In this document: positions 9,938 to 19,653 of the stretch, piece after piece | Layout of the letters: the number at the start of each line of letters is the position of its first letter | Position numbering within the stretch: position 1 is the stretch's first letter | From: Pezizomycotina sp. ARF18 | Taxonomy: Eukaryota; Ascomycota | Direction: 5' to 3' | DNA: 28,741 bases | Assembly (NCBI GenBank): GCA_002224055.1 | Contig: AZLU01000349.1 | Location: 1-28,741, forward strand | Made by a program: the position numbers and the translations under genes | The notes under the pieces: model-generated | What the model was told of the DNA's origin: nothing | What the model saw: only the letters and a program-made list of their open reading frames with translations | Database searches by the model: none

Positions 9938-11997
9938 CTAGCAACCTTGTAGCTCGAGCCGGATTTGCAGTGGAGTGGCTTCGGAAGCGGCAGAGGTCTT
10001 AGCGGCAGCTTCGGTAGCCGTAGAGCAGTCAGATTGATGTAGGGCTTGCGGCAGACTCTTGGACTTTTGGCTCTGCTCAGACTTTTGCTTCCCAGAACCC
10101 ATCTGTCCCTGCTGGGATTTCTGTTGTTCCTGAGACTTCTGAGATTCCATCTTTTGCTGTTCCTGAGATTTCTGCTGCTCCTGAGATTTTTGCTGTTCCT
10201 GCATCTTTTGTTGCTCTGGGACTTCTGCTGCCCATCTTCTGTTGTTCCTGCATTTTCTGCTGCTCCTGGACTTCTGCGATTCCATCTTTTGCTGTTCCTG
10301 GATTTTGTTGCTCTTGCATCTTTGCTGTTCCTGGGATTTGCTGCTCCATCTTCTGTTTGCTCCTGCATTTTTGTTGTTCCTGAGATCCTTGTTTCCCTGC
10401 ATCTTCTGCTGCTCCTGCATCTTCTGTTGCTCTTGGGACTTTTGCTGCTGCATCTTCTCCTGTTCCTGAGATTTCTGCTGCTGCTGCATCTTTTGCTGTT
10501 CCTGGGACTTCTGCTGCTGCTGCATCTTCTCTGTTCCTGAGATTTTGCTTGCTGCTGCTGCATCTTTTGCTGTTCCCTGAGACTTCTGCTGCTGCATCTT
10601 CTCCTGTTCCTGAGATTTCTGCTGCTCCTGCATCTTTTGTTGTTCCTGCATCTTCTGCTGCTCGGCGTTTTTTCCCTGGTTCATGTTCTCTTGACCCTGG
10701 TTCTTTGGTTTTGTTTTTTCGCCTTGCATTTTTGCTCTGCTGCTGCTGTTTGGCCTGCTCTTGTTGTTGCATTTTCTGGTGTTGTGTTGTTCTTGTTCTG
10801 CTTCGCCTTGCATCTTCTGCCCTGTTGCTGCTGCTGCTGTTTCATTTGCTCTTCCTGTTGCATCTTCTGGTTGTTGTATTCTTGTTGTTCTGGTTATTCT
10901 GCTCGCCTTGCATCTTCGTTCCTGCTGCTGCTGCTTCATTTGCTCTTGCTGCTGCATTTGCTGGCCGTTGTTTTTGTTTTTCTGGTTCATGTTCTGCTCG
11001 CCTTGCATTTTTTGCGACTGTTCCTGCTGTTTGGCCTGCTCTTGCTGCTGCATCTTCTGGTTGTTGTTTTTGTTGTTGTTTTGCCGTTGTTTTGTTGTTA
11101 TTGCCGCCCATTCCGTTTTCTCCGTTCTGGTTATTCTTTTGTTGCTGACCGTTCATCCGTTGTTCTTTTGGTTTTTACCGTTCATGCCGTTGTTGTTCTT
11201 TTGGTTCTGGCCGTTCATTCCATTTTGGTTGTTCTGGCCGGCATTCTCACCGTTCATGCCGTTTTTGCCGTTTTGCCGTTCTTGCCATTCATTACCATTC
11301 TGACCGTTTTGACCGTTTTTGACCGTTTTCGCCGTTCATACCATTTTGGCCATTGTTTTTACCGTTGTTCTTGCCATTGTTTTTACCATTGTTTTGGTTT
11401 TTGCCATTGTTGTTGTTGTTCTGGTAGTTTTGGCCTTCTTGTTGCTGCTGCTGCCCTTTTGCTGTTGGCCTTGCTGCTGCTGGTATTGCGATCCTTGTTG
11501 AGCAGACTGTTCTTTGGATTTCTGGTTGTTGTTCTGCTGGTTCTGTTGTTGCTGGTAACGTTGGCCCTGCTGGTTCTGTTGCTGCTGCTGCTGCCCCTTT
11601 TGCTGTTTCATTTGCTGTTCTTGAGCACCTTGTTCCTGCTTCGCCTGACCAGCCTGTTCCTTTTGCTGCTTCATCTGTTGTTCCTGAGCCGCCTGCTCCT
11701 TCGAAGCCTGTGTTCCTGCGACTGTTTCTCAGATGAACCCTGTTCCTTGGAGCCGCTTTGGCCTTGTACTGCAGCATACGCGGTTTGCGAAGCTTGCTCG
11801 GCGCTAACGGTTGTAGTGCATGGTTGCGACTCGACGGCTGCGGCGGGCTGTTCCTGCTGCTGCCCCATGCTCCTCAGCACGAGATGCGCAATCTCATTTC
11901 TGGGGACATGAGCAGCGGGAGCCGCGTATACCGCCTGCGAGAAGACCGCTCCGAGGAGGAGGACCAGATTAATGTTCCTAACTTGAATGCCCCGCAT
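9938..11997 (-). CDS. Secreted Q/N-rich low-complexity repeat protein
   Basis: The start at 11997 gives MRGIQVRNINLVLLLGAVFS then QAVYAAPAAH, a good signal peptide with cleavage near VYA/AP. A short ordinary region follows (RNEIAHLVLRSMG, one Cys), then about 550 residues of low complexity in blocks. Block 1 (about 11420-11720) is Q/K/E-rich (QEQQMKQQKGQQQQQQNQQG). Block 2 (about 11150-11420) is N/G/K-rich (GKNNGKNNGQNGMNGENG). Block 3 (about 10680-11060) has units of about 84-110 bp, each marked by KMQGE. Block 4 (about 10090-10670) has hexapeptide units such as QEQQKM/QEQQKS. The tail (TEAAAKTSAASEATPLQIRL, then ELQGC) is normal again. The coding frame changes many times, but the Q/N/K/M/E frame always resumes; other frames give R/S/C/A or leucine-rich text. 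An alternative frame at the end would stop at 9922. I know no named family. Secretion and self-association are inferences from composition. Confidence 0.7.
10090..10670 (-). repeat. Tandem 18-bp coding repeats (QEQQK-M/S units)
   Basis: Imperfect tandem units of about 18 bp, on the plus strand variants of TTCTGCTGCTCCTGAGAT, encode the hexapeptide QEQQKM or QEQQKS on the minus strand. About 30 units are present with frequent substitutions and occasional indels that shift frame. Confidence 0.85.
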
Positions 11998-12000
11998 TCT

Positions 12001-12065
12001 GATATTCTAGAAGTGAAGAAAAAGTAAAGAAAGGGAAAGAGAAGAAAAAAAGACAGAAAGAAAGA
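12001..12065 (-). promoter_or_regulatory. Pyrimidine-rich tract upstream of Q/N-rich gene
   Basis: The coding strand is almost all C and T for about 60 bp just upstream of the start. CT-rich tracts before the start are common in strongly expressed filamentous-fungal genes; the function here is inferred. A weak TATA-like element (AATATAAT) lies near 12078-12086. Confidence 0.4.
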
Positions 12066-12136
12066 TCGTTATTAAAAAATTATATTAATGCGGGGGAAAA
12101 TGCTTCGCAGAAGCCAGACTCTTTCAAAGAGCGTAA

Positions 12137-12172
12137 GAAAGGAAAGGGGAAAGGGAAAGGGAAAGAAGGGAA
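12137..12172 (+). repeat. Short GGGAAA-type purine repeat
   Basis: About five imperfect GGGAAA hexamers inside a longer purine-rich stretch, upstream of the Q/N-rich gene. Confidence 0.7.
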
Positions 12173-12187
12173 ATGGAAGAGAAGTAG

Positions 12188-12635
12188 TTAGGAGCAATGG
12201 ATCCGGCCGAGAACTGCTGAAGAGAAGAGAAAAAGAAGATTCTCAGGTGGGTCGAAGAGGGCATTATATCTTCGACGCAGGTCCTTGGCCAAGACAGCGA
12301 CGCCCGTGCCATGGATCGAGGTAATAAACGAAAGCCATGGTTGATTGCCAAAGTGCATGGCCGTTGCATCGATGTAACGGCAGAATATACAAGGCAGATG
12401 CTCATAGGGGAGTCCCATGTTGAGGAGCGATATCAAAACATCCTCGATCCTACGAGACAAAAAACGTCTCATCCGTTGCTATCGAATCAAATGGAACCGG
12501 AGTCACAACGATATCTCCGCCTTCTTGGAGGTCTTGGGGAGAAATAGGAGAATGGTATCGGCCCGGTAATGGCATGTCTACGATACACTCTCGACAGATC
12601 ATGTGTTTCGTAACCCTTCCTGGTTCGTTTCGCAA
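12188..12635 (-). CDS. Possible coding fragment, family unknown
   Basis: Two overlapping minus-strand frames read as one protein if the T6 run near 12438-12443 is one base too long: PISPQDLQEGGDIVVTPV, then FDSIATDETFL, then RRIEDVLISLLNMGLPYEHL and ATAMHFGNQPWLSFITSIHG. There are two Cys-X2-Cys pairs (MICREC and CIFC). The composition is mixed and protein-like, unlike the neighbouring intergenic DNA. No start codon or splice sites are convincing, and the opposite strand also carries a 78-residue open frame (12311-12547). I recognise no family. It could be an internal exon, a decayed gene or chance. Confidence 0.3.
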
Positions 12636-12660
12636 TTGCCACTTTGGGCCAGGTAGTTAG

Positions 12661-14718
12661 AGGTAGGATATTGATAGATGAAAGAGCAGTTAGGAGTTGT
12701 GACTGTTATCGCTCTGGTTTACATTGTGATAAGCTCAAAGGGCCTTCCCCTATACAAATGGGTATCGGATTTTACCGGGGGTCAGTACAAGCCTTCTCCA
12801 GGTAGGAGTTGAGTTAGTCCGATCTAGACCATGCGGGCGCGAATGGTCTCCTAGGTAGTCAAGACAGCTCTTGAGTATATAGTTATTTGGTACGTGACTT
12901 TTCTTTTTCTTTTCCTGATAATAATCAATGCGACGTCGTTGAAGTTTCGGGTGTGTTGTTGACAGTTTCAAAAGCCGTTCGTTTAATAATAGGCCCCAAA
13001 ATAAAAATGTGTATGGTCCCTTCACACACCAAAATGGGCGACTTTTCCAGTAGATCCCCTGAACAAAACTTATCGGCCTCAAACGTCTCAGAATGAGGAA
13101 TACAAATAAAAAAGTAAAGAATAAGAGAGAAGTAGTAGCAAACTTATCGACATGGAACGTAATACACTCCTCAACTCTTTCCCCCCTGCTTTCTTCCCAT
13201 GAAAAAAGGGGATACCTTTCTTCACCTTTTCCGCCCTCTTTCTATTGCAGAACCCCAAGCCCTCAAGGTAGATCCCAGAGGATCATCAGATGAAACTCGC
13301 GTGAGGTGAACACTGAAGACATTTGGGAAACCTGCCAATGGCAAGGCCCCAATGACTGTCAAGGGGTAAGGGTGACTTCACTGCCAAATAGAATGTTTGC
13401 GCCCTGTTCGGGAGTGGCTTTTCCCGCGCATGCATTTATTGCCTTCCGGGTTGAATGTTTGGAGTAGATGGGTGTAGCGCCTCTATGGAAGGATTATATA
13501 TACTGTTATAGGAAAACAACTTAACCAAAAAAAAAGAAAAAAAAAGAAATACGAACAGGAGTAATAAAAGTAAATATAAATATTATTGTTATTGTTATAG
13601 TTATTTATCAGTGGGGGGCGAGATTTTATCGGAAACAAACTAATATTGCGACGGGAAAATAATTATTATTAATTAATTGTATAACGACAACCAACAGCAA
13701 ATAAAAATTAAAAAACAACATCGATATCAAAAGCGTTAAAGCGTTGGGTTGTACTCTTCTAACTTCCTGAATGATTTCTCATCTCTTAAATCTTTCTAAA
13801 GGGCCCAGTGAACGAAGTATCTAGCCCTGTTGAAACACGAACAGATATTACAACCTGAATGAATAATAAGTATAATATGAAGTACCCGTAGTTTCTTTTC
13901 TCTGTCGTATATTCCTTTCCTTTTTTTTCTTTATTTTTTCTTTATTTTTTTGGGGGGTTCTGCTATCTTACTGGAAAGCCTCAGTCAGGGGTTCATTTTA
14001 TTTATCAGGTACGAGACAAAGCAAGGGAGTAAAGGATTTTCAGCTACAGTATCCATCTGATATTTCGTCAAAGGCAAAGAGGGCTACTTGGTTTTTAAGT
14101 CTATAAAAAAAAGAAAAGAAAAAAAAATACGATGTCATTACACACTTAGAGTTTCAGGTTACACGTTATTTGCAACGGATATACAGAGCTATCATACACT
14201 GTCAACTACCCCAATTGAGTTCTTCGCTGGCAAAGGAAAAGAAAACTGCACCATAGAACCATGTCATTTTTCGTCGGGAAAACTTCTCAAAGCAAGGCAA
14301 GAAAAATAAATAAATCAGACCTTTTTAACTCCGAAAACCCAAGAGATGAAGAAATTTAAATGGATGAATAGAAAAAAGAAAAAGAAAGACAGACCAACAA
14401 AAACAACGATGCAAGCGCAAAGGGTAATAAACGTGACGCAGATAGACGAGGAAGCCACACCCTTCGAGGGTTATGAAAACCGGAGGAACAGAGCCAGGTA
14501 CAGGGAATTCTCTCAGAGGCTGTGCATGTTTGACGAATTGAAAATATAAATGACAAGCCAGTATCGCTCTATATCCCTGCGCACAGAACGGAGGGGGGGG
14601 ATGGGTGGCATTGACGATAACAGGAACTTCCGTCCGAAATAGTTACTGGATAGACAATCAAAACAATCATGTATCTCTTGGCGTCGGCATAGAGGTTCAT
14701 TCGACGTCCATGCTGTCC
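12661..14718. other. Gene-poor interval, nothing recognised
   Basis: AT-rich sequence with short A-runs (about 13527-13547) and a T-rich patch near 13920-13950. Open frames are short and lysine/phenylalanine-heavy. The 3' side of RLP24 lies at the right end. Confidence 0.5.
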
Positions 14719-15445
14719 TCATTGATAGCCGCCTTCTTCTTCCTGCTCTTCTGTACGAGAACTGGCACCTTGACCCGCTCCGCCGCGGTCTCCCCTCTCC
14801 GTCGTGTCCAGGCCCTCGAGCTGGTCTGCGAGATCTGGTTGCTGAGCGAGCAGTGCCCTAACCTCGGGCAACATGTGCTGGTTCTCTTCCACGAGCTTCC
14901 TGTCCGCGGCACGTTTGGCGAGTCGAATTGCCCGCCATCCTGTTCTTGTAAAACACCCGTTCGCGCCTGGCGCGGATCTCCGACACACGCTGCATGGTTT
15001 TGAGGGTGGCGGCGACAAGGTCGCGGAGTATCTCGTCGGTACGTTGCGGCGGGCGGCAAAGGTGAGCGTGGAATCAACGACCATTTCTTCCCGGCTGCTT
15101 TCCTGAACGCTTTCGTCCATTTGAGCTGCACGTTTATTTATGTTAGTTTTGCCTTCCATTTCGAATGCGACTTGCGGGCAATTTGCAATTGACAAGTAGA
15201 TACTGCGAAACGAAACAAAGCAAGACGTACTTTTCTCGGGTTACGCTTCATCTTGAAGTTTTTGTGGCATTTTGACCGACAGAAGCGGAACATTTTGCAT
15301 CGTTGCGGACGAAGGCGATACCTTCGAAGGGTAAATCGGCCGGGAACAAAAGTAGCAATTCTCGATACTGCAGGCCAAATTATTAGTTTCTACGCATTCC
15401 GTCCTTGTCTAAACCAAAGAAGAAGATTGAATCAACTTACCGCAT
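14719..15445 (-). CDS. RLP24: 60S ribosome-assembly factor RLP24 (eL24-like)
   Basis: RLP24 joins pre-60S particles in the nucleolus. In yeast it recruits and activates the AAA-ATPase Drg1, is released in the cytoplasm and is replaced by eL24. Three exons: 15445-15441 (ATGCG only), 15367-15231 and 15125-14719, about 183 residues (yeast about 199). Exon 2 gives [19 protein letters not shown] and [20 protein letters not shown], with zinc-binding Cys6, Cys9, Cys32 and Cys36 of the L24e fold. Exon 3 gives [30 protein letters not shown], a basic helix ([20 protein letters not shown]), [19 protein letters not shown] and an acidic tail ([10 protein letters not shown]). I count five frame breaks (four apparent one-base deletions, one insertion); every block between matches the family. 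The gene is essential in yeast, so these are almost surely sequence errors. Identification is secure. Confidence 0.93.
15126..15230 (-). other. Intron 2 of RLP24
   Basis: This 105-nt intron has a GTACGT donor and a GTGCAG acceptor. It joins KRNPRK to LKWTKAF in phase 0, exactly as the protein family demands. Confidence 0.9.
15368..15440 (-). other. Intron 1 of RLP24, after a 5-nt coding exon
   Basis: This 73-nt intron has a GTAAGT donor and a CAG acceptor. It splits codon 2: ATGCG joins TATCGAGAATTGC to give MRIENC. Confidence 0.88.
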
Positions 15446-15569
15446 GACGGAACACTTGTAGCGCTTCTTTCACGGGCACTGGTGTGTTGCGCTGATAACG
15501 TTTTTTGAATGGTTGATTGCGGCGGTTGAGGATGAAATAATGAAAAATTTTCATAGCTCCAGATAAAAG

Positions 15570-15587
15570 AAAAAAAAAAAAAAAAAA
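15570..15587. promoter_or_regulatory. Poly(dA:dT) run upstream of RLP24
   Basis: A18 on the plus strand (T18 on the coding strand), 125 bp upstream of the start. Promoter role is inferred from position. Confidence 0.4.
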
Positions 15588-16044
15588 TTTACTAGCCACC
15601 CACAAGCCACATATTATCGCCACACTATTTTTTCCGCGGACATTTCTAAACTTTCAACCAAACGACACAAAAAGTTTCAAGGACAGAGATTGGTTCCGAA
15701 AACAAAAACCACCTAGCCTAATTTATGAGTACTCAAGTATTGTTGAATCTAGTTTCATCTTGAATGCTAGCAAGTGATACTAATAGAATTCTCCTCGAGA
15801 ATGACGCGCCAAAACGCGATATAATGCCGATGCTAAGCAAAGCTTTCAATTTGCCTTCATATTAAGTAGTAACTTCCTGAGACTTATCATCAGGACATGC
15901 CCTCTAATGGGGTCTCTGGTTAGTAGTTACTCTCACTCGGCTAGAAAGTCTGTCCGCGTCTATTGTATTTTATGGCGATCTCAAGTACTGGAGTTCCGGT
16001 CACCTTCCCACAAGATCATCTCGGTCGATATTATTGCTGAAATA

Positions 16045-16086
<42 letters not shown>
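16045..16086 (+). repeat. (TAC)14 microsatellite
   Basis: Forty-two bases of perfect TAC repeat. A short open frame ending in poly-tyrosine runs into it but has no other support. Confidence 0.95.
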
Positions 16087-16088
<2 letters not shown>

Positions 16089-16574
16089 AGTCTGTGAATT
16101 CTTTCTTTTTTTAAGATCACCCGGCTTAAAATCTGCTGTGTATACTTTGCGTGAGGAATCAATTGTCCATGAATTATAGATGTTTTTTTTTCCCCACGGC
16201 TGAAACCAAAAAAAAAGTATTAAACCGAGGGAGGAATTGCCTTTTGCGGAATCTCTCCGAGTATTTTATATACCTACTCTTGCTTGCTCGTTCGCCGCCG
16301 AGGCCTGGGGAGGAATTGTCCTAGTACTAGTTAAAACGCTTACTTCCTTTAGATAGGAATCTTATTACTTAAGTAGTTACCTGACCCATCTCTTAACTTG
16401 CCCCTCTATATTGCGCATGTCGGCAGCCTAGACCTGGTTGAGGAGCTTTTCTGTAATTTACTTATAACTTATTGACCCCTTTCGTCTTGTTTGCTTTCTC
16501 CAATTGATTTGCTCTTATTCTCACCAGTAGTATAGCTATCGATATCTCGCATTCTTAAATATACCCCCCTCTCG

Positions 16575-16600
16575 AAAAAAAAAAAAAAAAAAAAAAAAAA
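16575..16600. promoter_or_regulatory. Poly(dA:dT) run upstream of oxidoreductase
   Basis: A26 on the coding strand, 44 bp before the start codon, probably within the 5' leader or core promoter. Confidence 0.4.
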
Positions 16601-16643
16601 CTGTTACATTTCACACGCTTCGTATATACACACGGCACACGCA

Positions 16644-17926
16644 ATGTCTCCCCAATCGTACAAGCAAGCCATCTTCGCGGAGCGGCCAAACCCGGCGATC
16701 GACGTGAACCGGACATTCAAGATACAGTCGGTCCCTTATCCAAGCACGATTCCAGAAGACAAAGTGCTCGTCCGGTCACTATTTAAGCCTGGATCCGGCC
16801 ATGCGGCAATGGTTGACTGCCAAAAGATCGTACATAGCCCCCGTCGAACTCGGCGCCGTCATGAGGGGCCAGACGATCGCACAGGTCGTGGAGGTCGGCT
16901 CGAAGTTGATCCGTCCAGAATTAAGAAAGGGGATTGGGTGATGGCGATGTCGGGATGGGCCGAGTACGCCGTATGTAGCTTAAAGGAAGTGGGAGAAGTT
17001 GGTGGTGCCGCAGGGCTGTTTCCGCGCGACTTCATGAGTGCTTTGGGTATGGTAGCGATGACTGCGTACTTTGGTATGGTCGAGATTGGTCAGCTTAAGC
17101 AAGGGGAGACGGTGGTTGTGTCTGCGGTTGGTTTTCCTCGACCTTGCCCAATTTAGTGGTGCTTTCTAAGAAATTTACAACGCCAAGCTAATTGTTATTT
17201 TCGAAACAGGCTGCAGGAGCAACGGGTTCCATTGCAGGTCAAATAGCAAAAATAAAGGGGTGCAAGGTATGTATATTCATAATAATCTGGCCCCGTCTAT
17301 CGTAATAACTGTTACTGAGATGGAATTTATTAGGTCATTGGTTTCGCCGGTGCGAAGGACAAGTGCGACTTTCTGGTGAACGAGCTTGGCTTGACGTTGC
17401 CAATCAACTATAAAGACGCCGACTGGAGGAAGCAGTTGAAGGAGGCGACACCGAAGTACATTGACGTTTACTTCGATAACGTCGGTGGCGAGATCCTCGA
17501 CGCGTGTCTCGCTAGAGCTGCAATGTTCTCGCGGTTCGTGATCTGCGGTGCGATTTCACATACAACTCTGCCAAGCCACAGGGCCCGTAAGTACCAGGAT
17601 CCCCGCCTAAGAAAGGAAAAACAGTGGCCCAAACTAACTTTAAGCCTAAAATCGATAGAGCAAGCTTCATGACCGTGATATCGCAGCGCGTCACTATGAG
17701 AGGCTTCATCGTCTTTGACTACGTTAAGCAATACGACGCCGCGCGGAAGGAACTGGCTAAATGGCTCGCGAGGGTAAACTAAAGAGGAAAGAACATCGTT
17801 AAAGGTGGACTAGAACGAGCCCCGTCGGCTCTTGTAGAGCTCTTTGAGGGTGCTAATACGGGGAAGATGATGGTAGAGCTCGCTCCAACCGAAGAATCAC
17901 TCGGTGGCGCTAGCCCCAAACTTTAA
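16644..17926 (+). CDS. NADP-dependent oxidoreductase, PTGR/zinc-less MDR family
   Basis: Members of this family (leukotriene B4 12-hydroxydehydrogenase / prostaglandin reductase type) reduce alkenal or enone double bonds with NADPH in the cytosol. Four exons (16644-17126, 17210-17266, 17334-17586, 17659-17926), about 354 residues, usual for the family. Seen in order: SPQSYKQAIFAERPNPAI, KVLVRSL, LDPAMRQWLTAKRSYIAPVE, GAVMRGQTIAQVVEVGS, GDWVMAMSGWAEYAV, MTAYFGMVEIGQLKQGETVV, the Rossmann AAGATGSIAGQIAKIKGCK (NADP-binding), INYKDADWRKQLKEATPKYI, YFDNVGGEILDACLAR, QRVTMRGFIVFDYVKQYDAA and NTGKMMVELAPTE. No catalytic zinc ligands are seen, as expected. Frameshifts lie near 16785, 16920, 17556, 17773 and 17796; the conserved frame resumes each time. 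The true substrate is unknown. It converges with the J-domain gene. Confidence 0.9.
17127..17209 (+). other. Oxidoreductase intron 1
   Basis: This 83-nt intron has a GTTGGT donor, an AGCTAAT branch-like site and an ACAG acceptor. It joins VVVSA to AAGATGS in phase 0. Confidence 0.85.
17267..17333 (+). other. Oxidoreductase intron 2
   Basis: This 67-nt intron has a GTATGT donor, a TTACTGA branch-like site and a TTAG acceptor. It joins IKGCK to VIGFAG. Confidence 0.88.
17587..17658 (+). other. Oxidoreductase intron 3
   Basis: This 72-nt intron has a GTAAGT donor, a perfect ACTAAC branch site and a GATAG acceptor. It joins SAKPQGP to ASFMTVISQRV. Confidence 0.8.
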
Positions 17927-18603
17927 AATATCCCTTTCAGATATATAATTTTTGTGCTATAGCGCTACCCGTCGTAATAATTTTTTCCATGGAATTTGGC
18001 ATTGTAAAAGGATACCTGTAATTTGCTTATTTATTTGCTATCATAAATTTTTGGCAGTCTTGTAAAATATATTGTATATATGGAGTCAATATTCGAAGTG
18101 ATGGCCCTCATTGCCTTTCGCAGGACTTTGTAGGCTCGTTGGATACCGTAGAAAACGACGTTTTAAACATGCCGAGAGAAACTTCCAATGTGCTTTTACC
18201 TTGAAGCCATTCTTTTCTTCGAAATTTCTAGTATCGTCAAGTATGCTAGCAGATATGAATGAAGCTAGCAATTTCTTTTTCAGGAATTGAAGTGGTATAT
18301 GTACATGTCAACTGATTAGTAGCAAGTGCTTAGTAGTATGCAATAGTAATTTTTGTTCTCAAAAAAAATTTTTTTTTTTTTAAATATATCTCCGATGTGC
18401 GGCACGACTCAAGGCAAGGTAGTAATACCCAATTTGCAACAGGATTTATCGTCATGATTCCCTCATACTCCGTGCAAAAAGTTTATGTCGTTACCCCTTA
18501 TCTCCCTCTTGTCAAATTCTTAGTCTCAAACACAAGCTCAAAAATTTCCTTACTATTAGCTAGCTACCCGGCAACAAACTTACAGCATTATCATTCCCTT
18601 CCT
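17927..18603. other. Tail-to-tail intergenic region
   Basis: Holds the 3' ends of the oxidoreductase and J-domain genes. AT-rich, with an A8T13 block near 18361-18381. No gene is seen. Confidence 0.65.
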
Positions 18604-19653
18604 TCATTGCGACGGAAAATAACAGGGATCGCTTGGAAACGTTACGAACTGAACCGGCGAGAATACGACGAACACAGGGTGAGTTTGAGGCAATACGTAG
18701 GTCGCCGATGGTGGCGGCGGCGGAGGGGCCGGTGGTGACGGCACGTGCAGATATTCCGTCGCTTTCGTGTGCGAGAAAGCCGCTTGGTGCCAACCCTGAT
18801 CGGTGGGGACGAAGTACTGCGCACCGTTCGACGGGTGAGGTGCTGCGTAATACTGTGCGTACTGCTGTTTCCCGAGGAGGTTGCGGGCTGCCACGCGATG
18901 CGCCTGTGCGTGTTGCTGGTGCTGGTGCTGGTGCTGGTGCTGTGGCGGCAGCGGCGGGGGCGGCGGTGGTGGTGGTGGCGTCGGGATAGGAGGCGGTGGA
19001 GCTTCTGTTGGATATGCAAACTCGGGCTGAGCTCCGGAAATTCGCGGGGGGATGCGCTTCTGCAGGGCGCGGACATAATACTGGTCCAGTCGCTCCCTAA
19101 CGCGTCATCAGTAGCTTGCTGGCTTGACTTTGGTGGTCGGGTACTGTTCGGTTGCTTGAAATGGTTATGGCGGCTCCAGTGCCGCGCATGATCGTGATGA
19201 TGGTGACGGTGCTGCCCAGTGTATTCACGTTTTAATTTTGTTGCCCCAGACGTTAATTTTTGCTTTCTCTAACTAATACACTTCAAAGGCGATCAGATTT
19301 ACAACTTACCCCCGTGTTATAGGCGTGCTTTTGCTCCGCAGAGTCAAAGCTCCAAGCTGGTGAGTTGCCGGCGATGTGATACTGCACCTTGTGCCGGAGC
19401 TTGCGAGCGGCGTCCCACTTATCCCTCCTCTCTTGGTCCAGCAAGACGTCCCGAGCTTCGTTAAGGTCGCTCATAAGATCGTTTAGGACAGCGACTTCTT
19501 CTGGAGACGCGGATGCGGCTTGTCGGGGTGGAAGTATCTCGCTTTGGTGCGATACGCCGACAGTATCTCCTTTCGGACTGCATCTTTGGATACGCCGAGC
19601 AGCTTATAATAATTCTTTGAGCTGTTGAAAGACATTTCTCCTACAGTCGGCAT
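18604..19653 (-). CDS. J-domain (DnaJ/Hsp40-type) cochaperone with P- and HQ-rich tail
   Basis: J-proteins stimulate Hsp70 ATPase activity. Two exons, 19653-19310 and 19211-18604, about 317 residues. The N-terminal J-domain has NYYKLLGVSKDAVRKEIL, SAYRTKARYFHPDK with the HPD motif at residues 42-44, then AVLNDLMSDLNEARDVLLDQ and ERRDKWDAARKL. No zinc-finger or DnaJ C-terminal domain is seen, so this is a class III-like J-protein. The second exon has a His-rich start (HRHHHDHARHWSRH), LDQYYVRALQKRIPPRISGA, a polyproline run, QHQHQHQHQQHAQAH from (GCTGGT)n repeats, and GKQQYAQYYAAPHPSNGA. Frameshifts occur near 19510-19530 (a G apparently lost in DKAASAS) and near 19095-19105. The start at 19653 is the first in-frame ATG; the second, at 19635 (MSFNSS), has a better -3 purine. 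The client is unknown. Confidence 0.85.
18915..18942 (-). repeat. (GCTGGT)n repeat coding QH
   Basis: About 4.5 hexanucleotide units on the plus strand encode a Gln-His alternation in the J-protein, next to a CCG/CCA polyproline tract. Confidence 0.85.
19212..19309 (-). other. Intron in J-domain gene
   Basis: This 98-nt intron has a GTAAGT donor and a GGGCAG acceptor. It joins KHAYNTG to HRHHHDH in phase 0. The branch site is weak, so a different acceptor is possible. Confidence 0.6.

Larger units (their letters stand above)
15446..16643. other. Divergent intergenic region between RLP24 and oxidoreductase
   Basis: Two divergent promoters share this 1.2-kb interval. A18 (15570-15587) lies 125 bp upstream of RLP24, and A26 (16575-16600) lies 44 bp upstream of the oxidoreductase. 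A (TAC)14 microsatellite lies between. No gene is seen. Confidence 0.65.

Noticed and set aside
9938-11720. Regular repeats suggesting a CRISPR or noncoding satellite array
   Set aside because: Units are contiguous, without unique spacers, and encode a consistent Q/N-rich protein after a signal peptide; the gene setting is eukaryotic.
10637-11911. 424-residue plus-strand open frame, rich in Leu, Cys and Phe
   Set aside because: It is the antisense of Gln/Asn codons (CTG/TTG/GTT), which rarely gives stops. The minus strand has the signal peptide and natural N-terminal region.
14605-15003. 132-residue plus-strand open frame over RLP24
   Set aside because: Antisense shadow of the RLP24 third exon; the minus strand carries the conserved protein.
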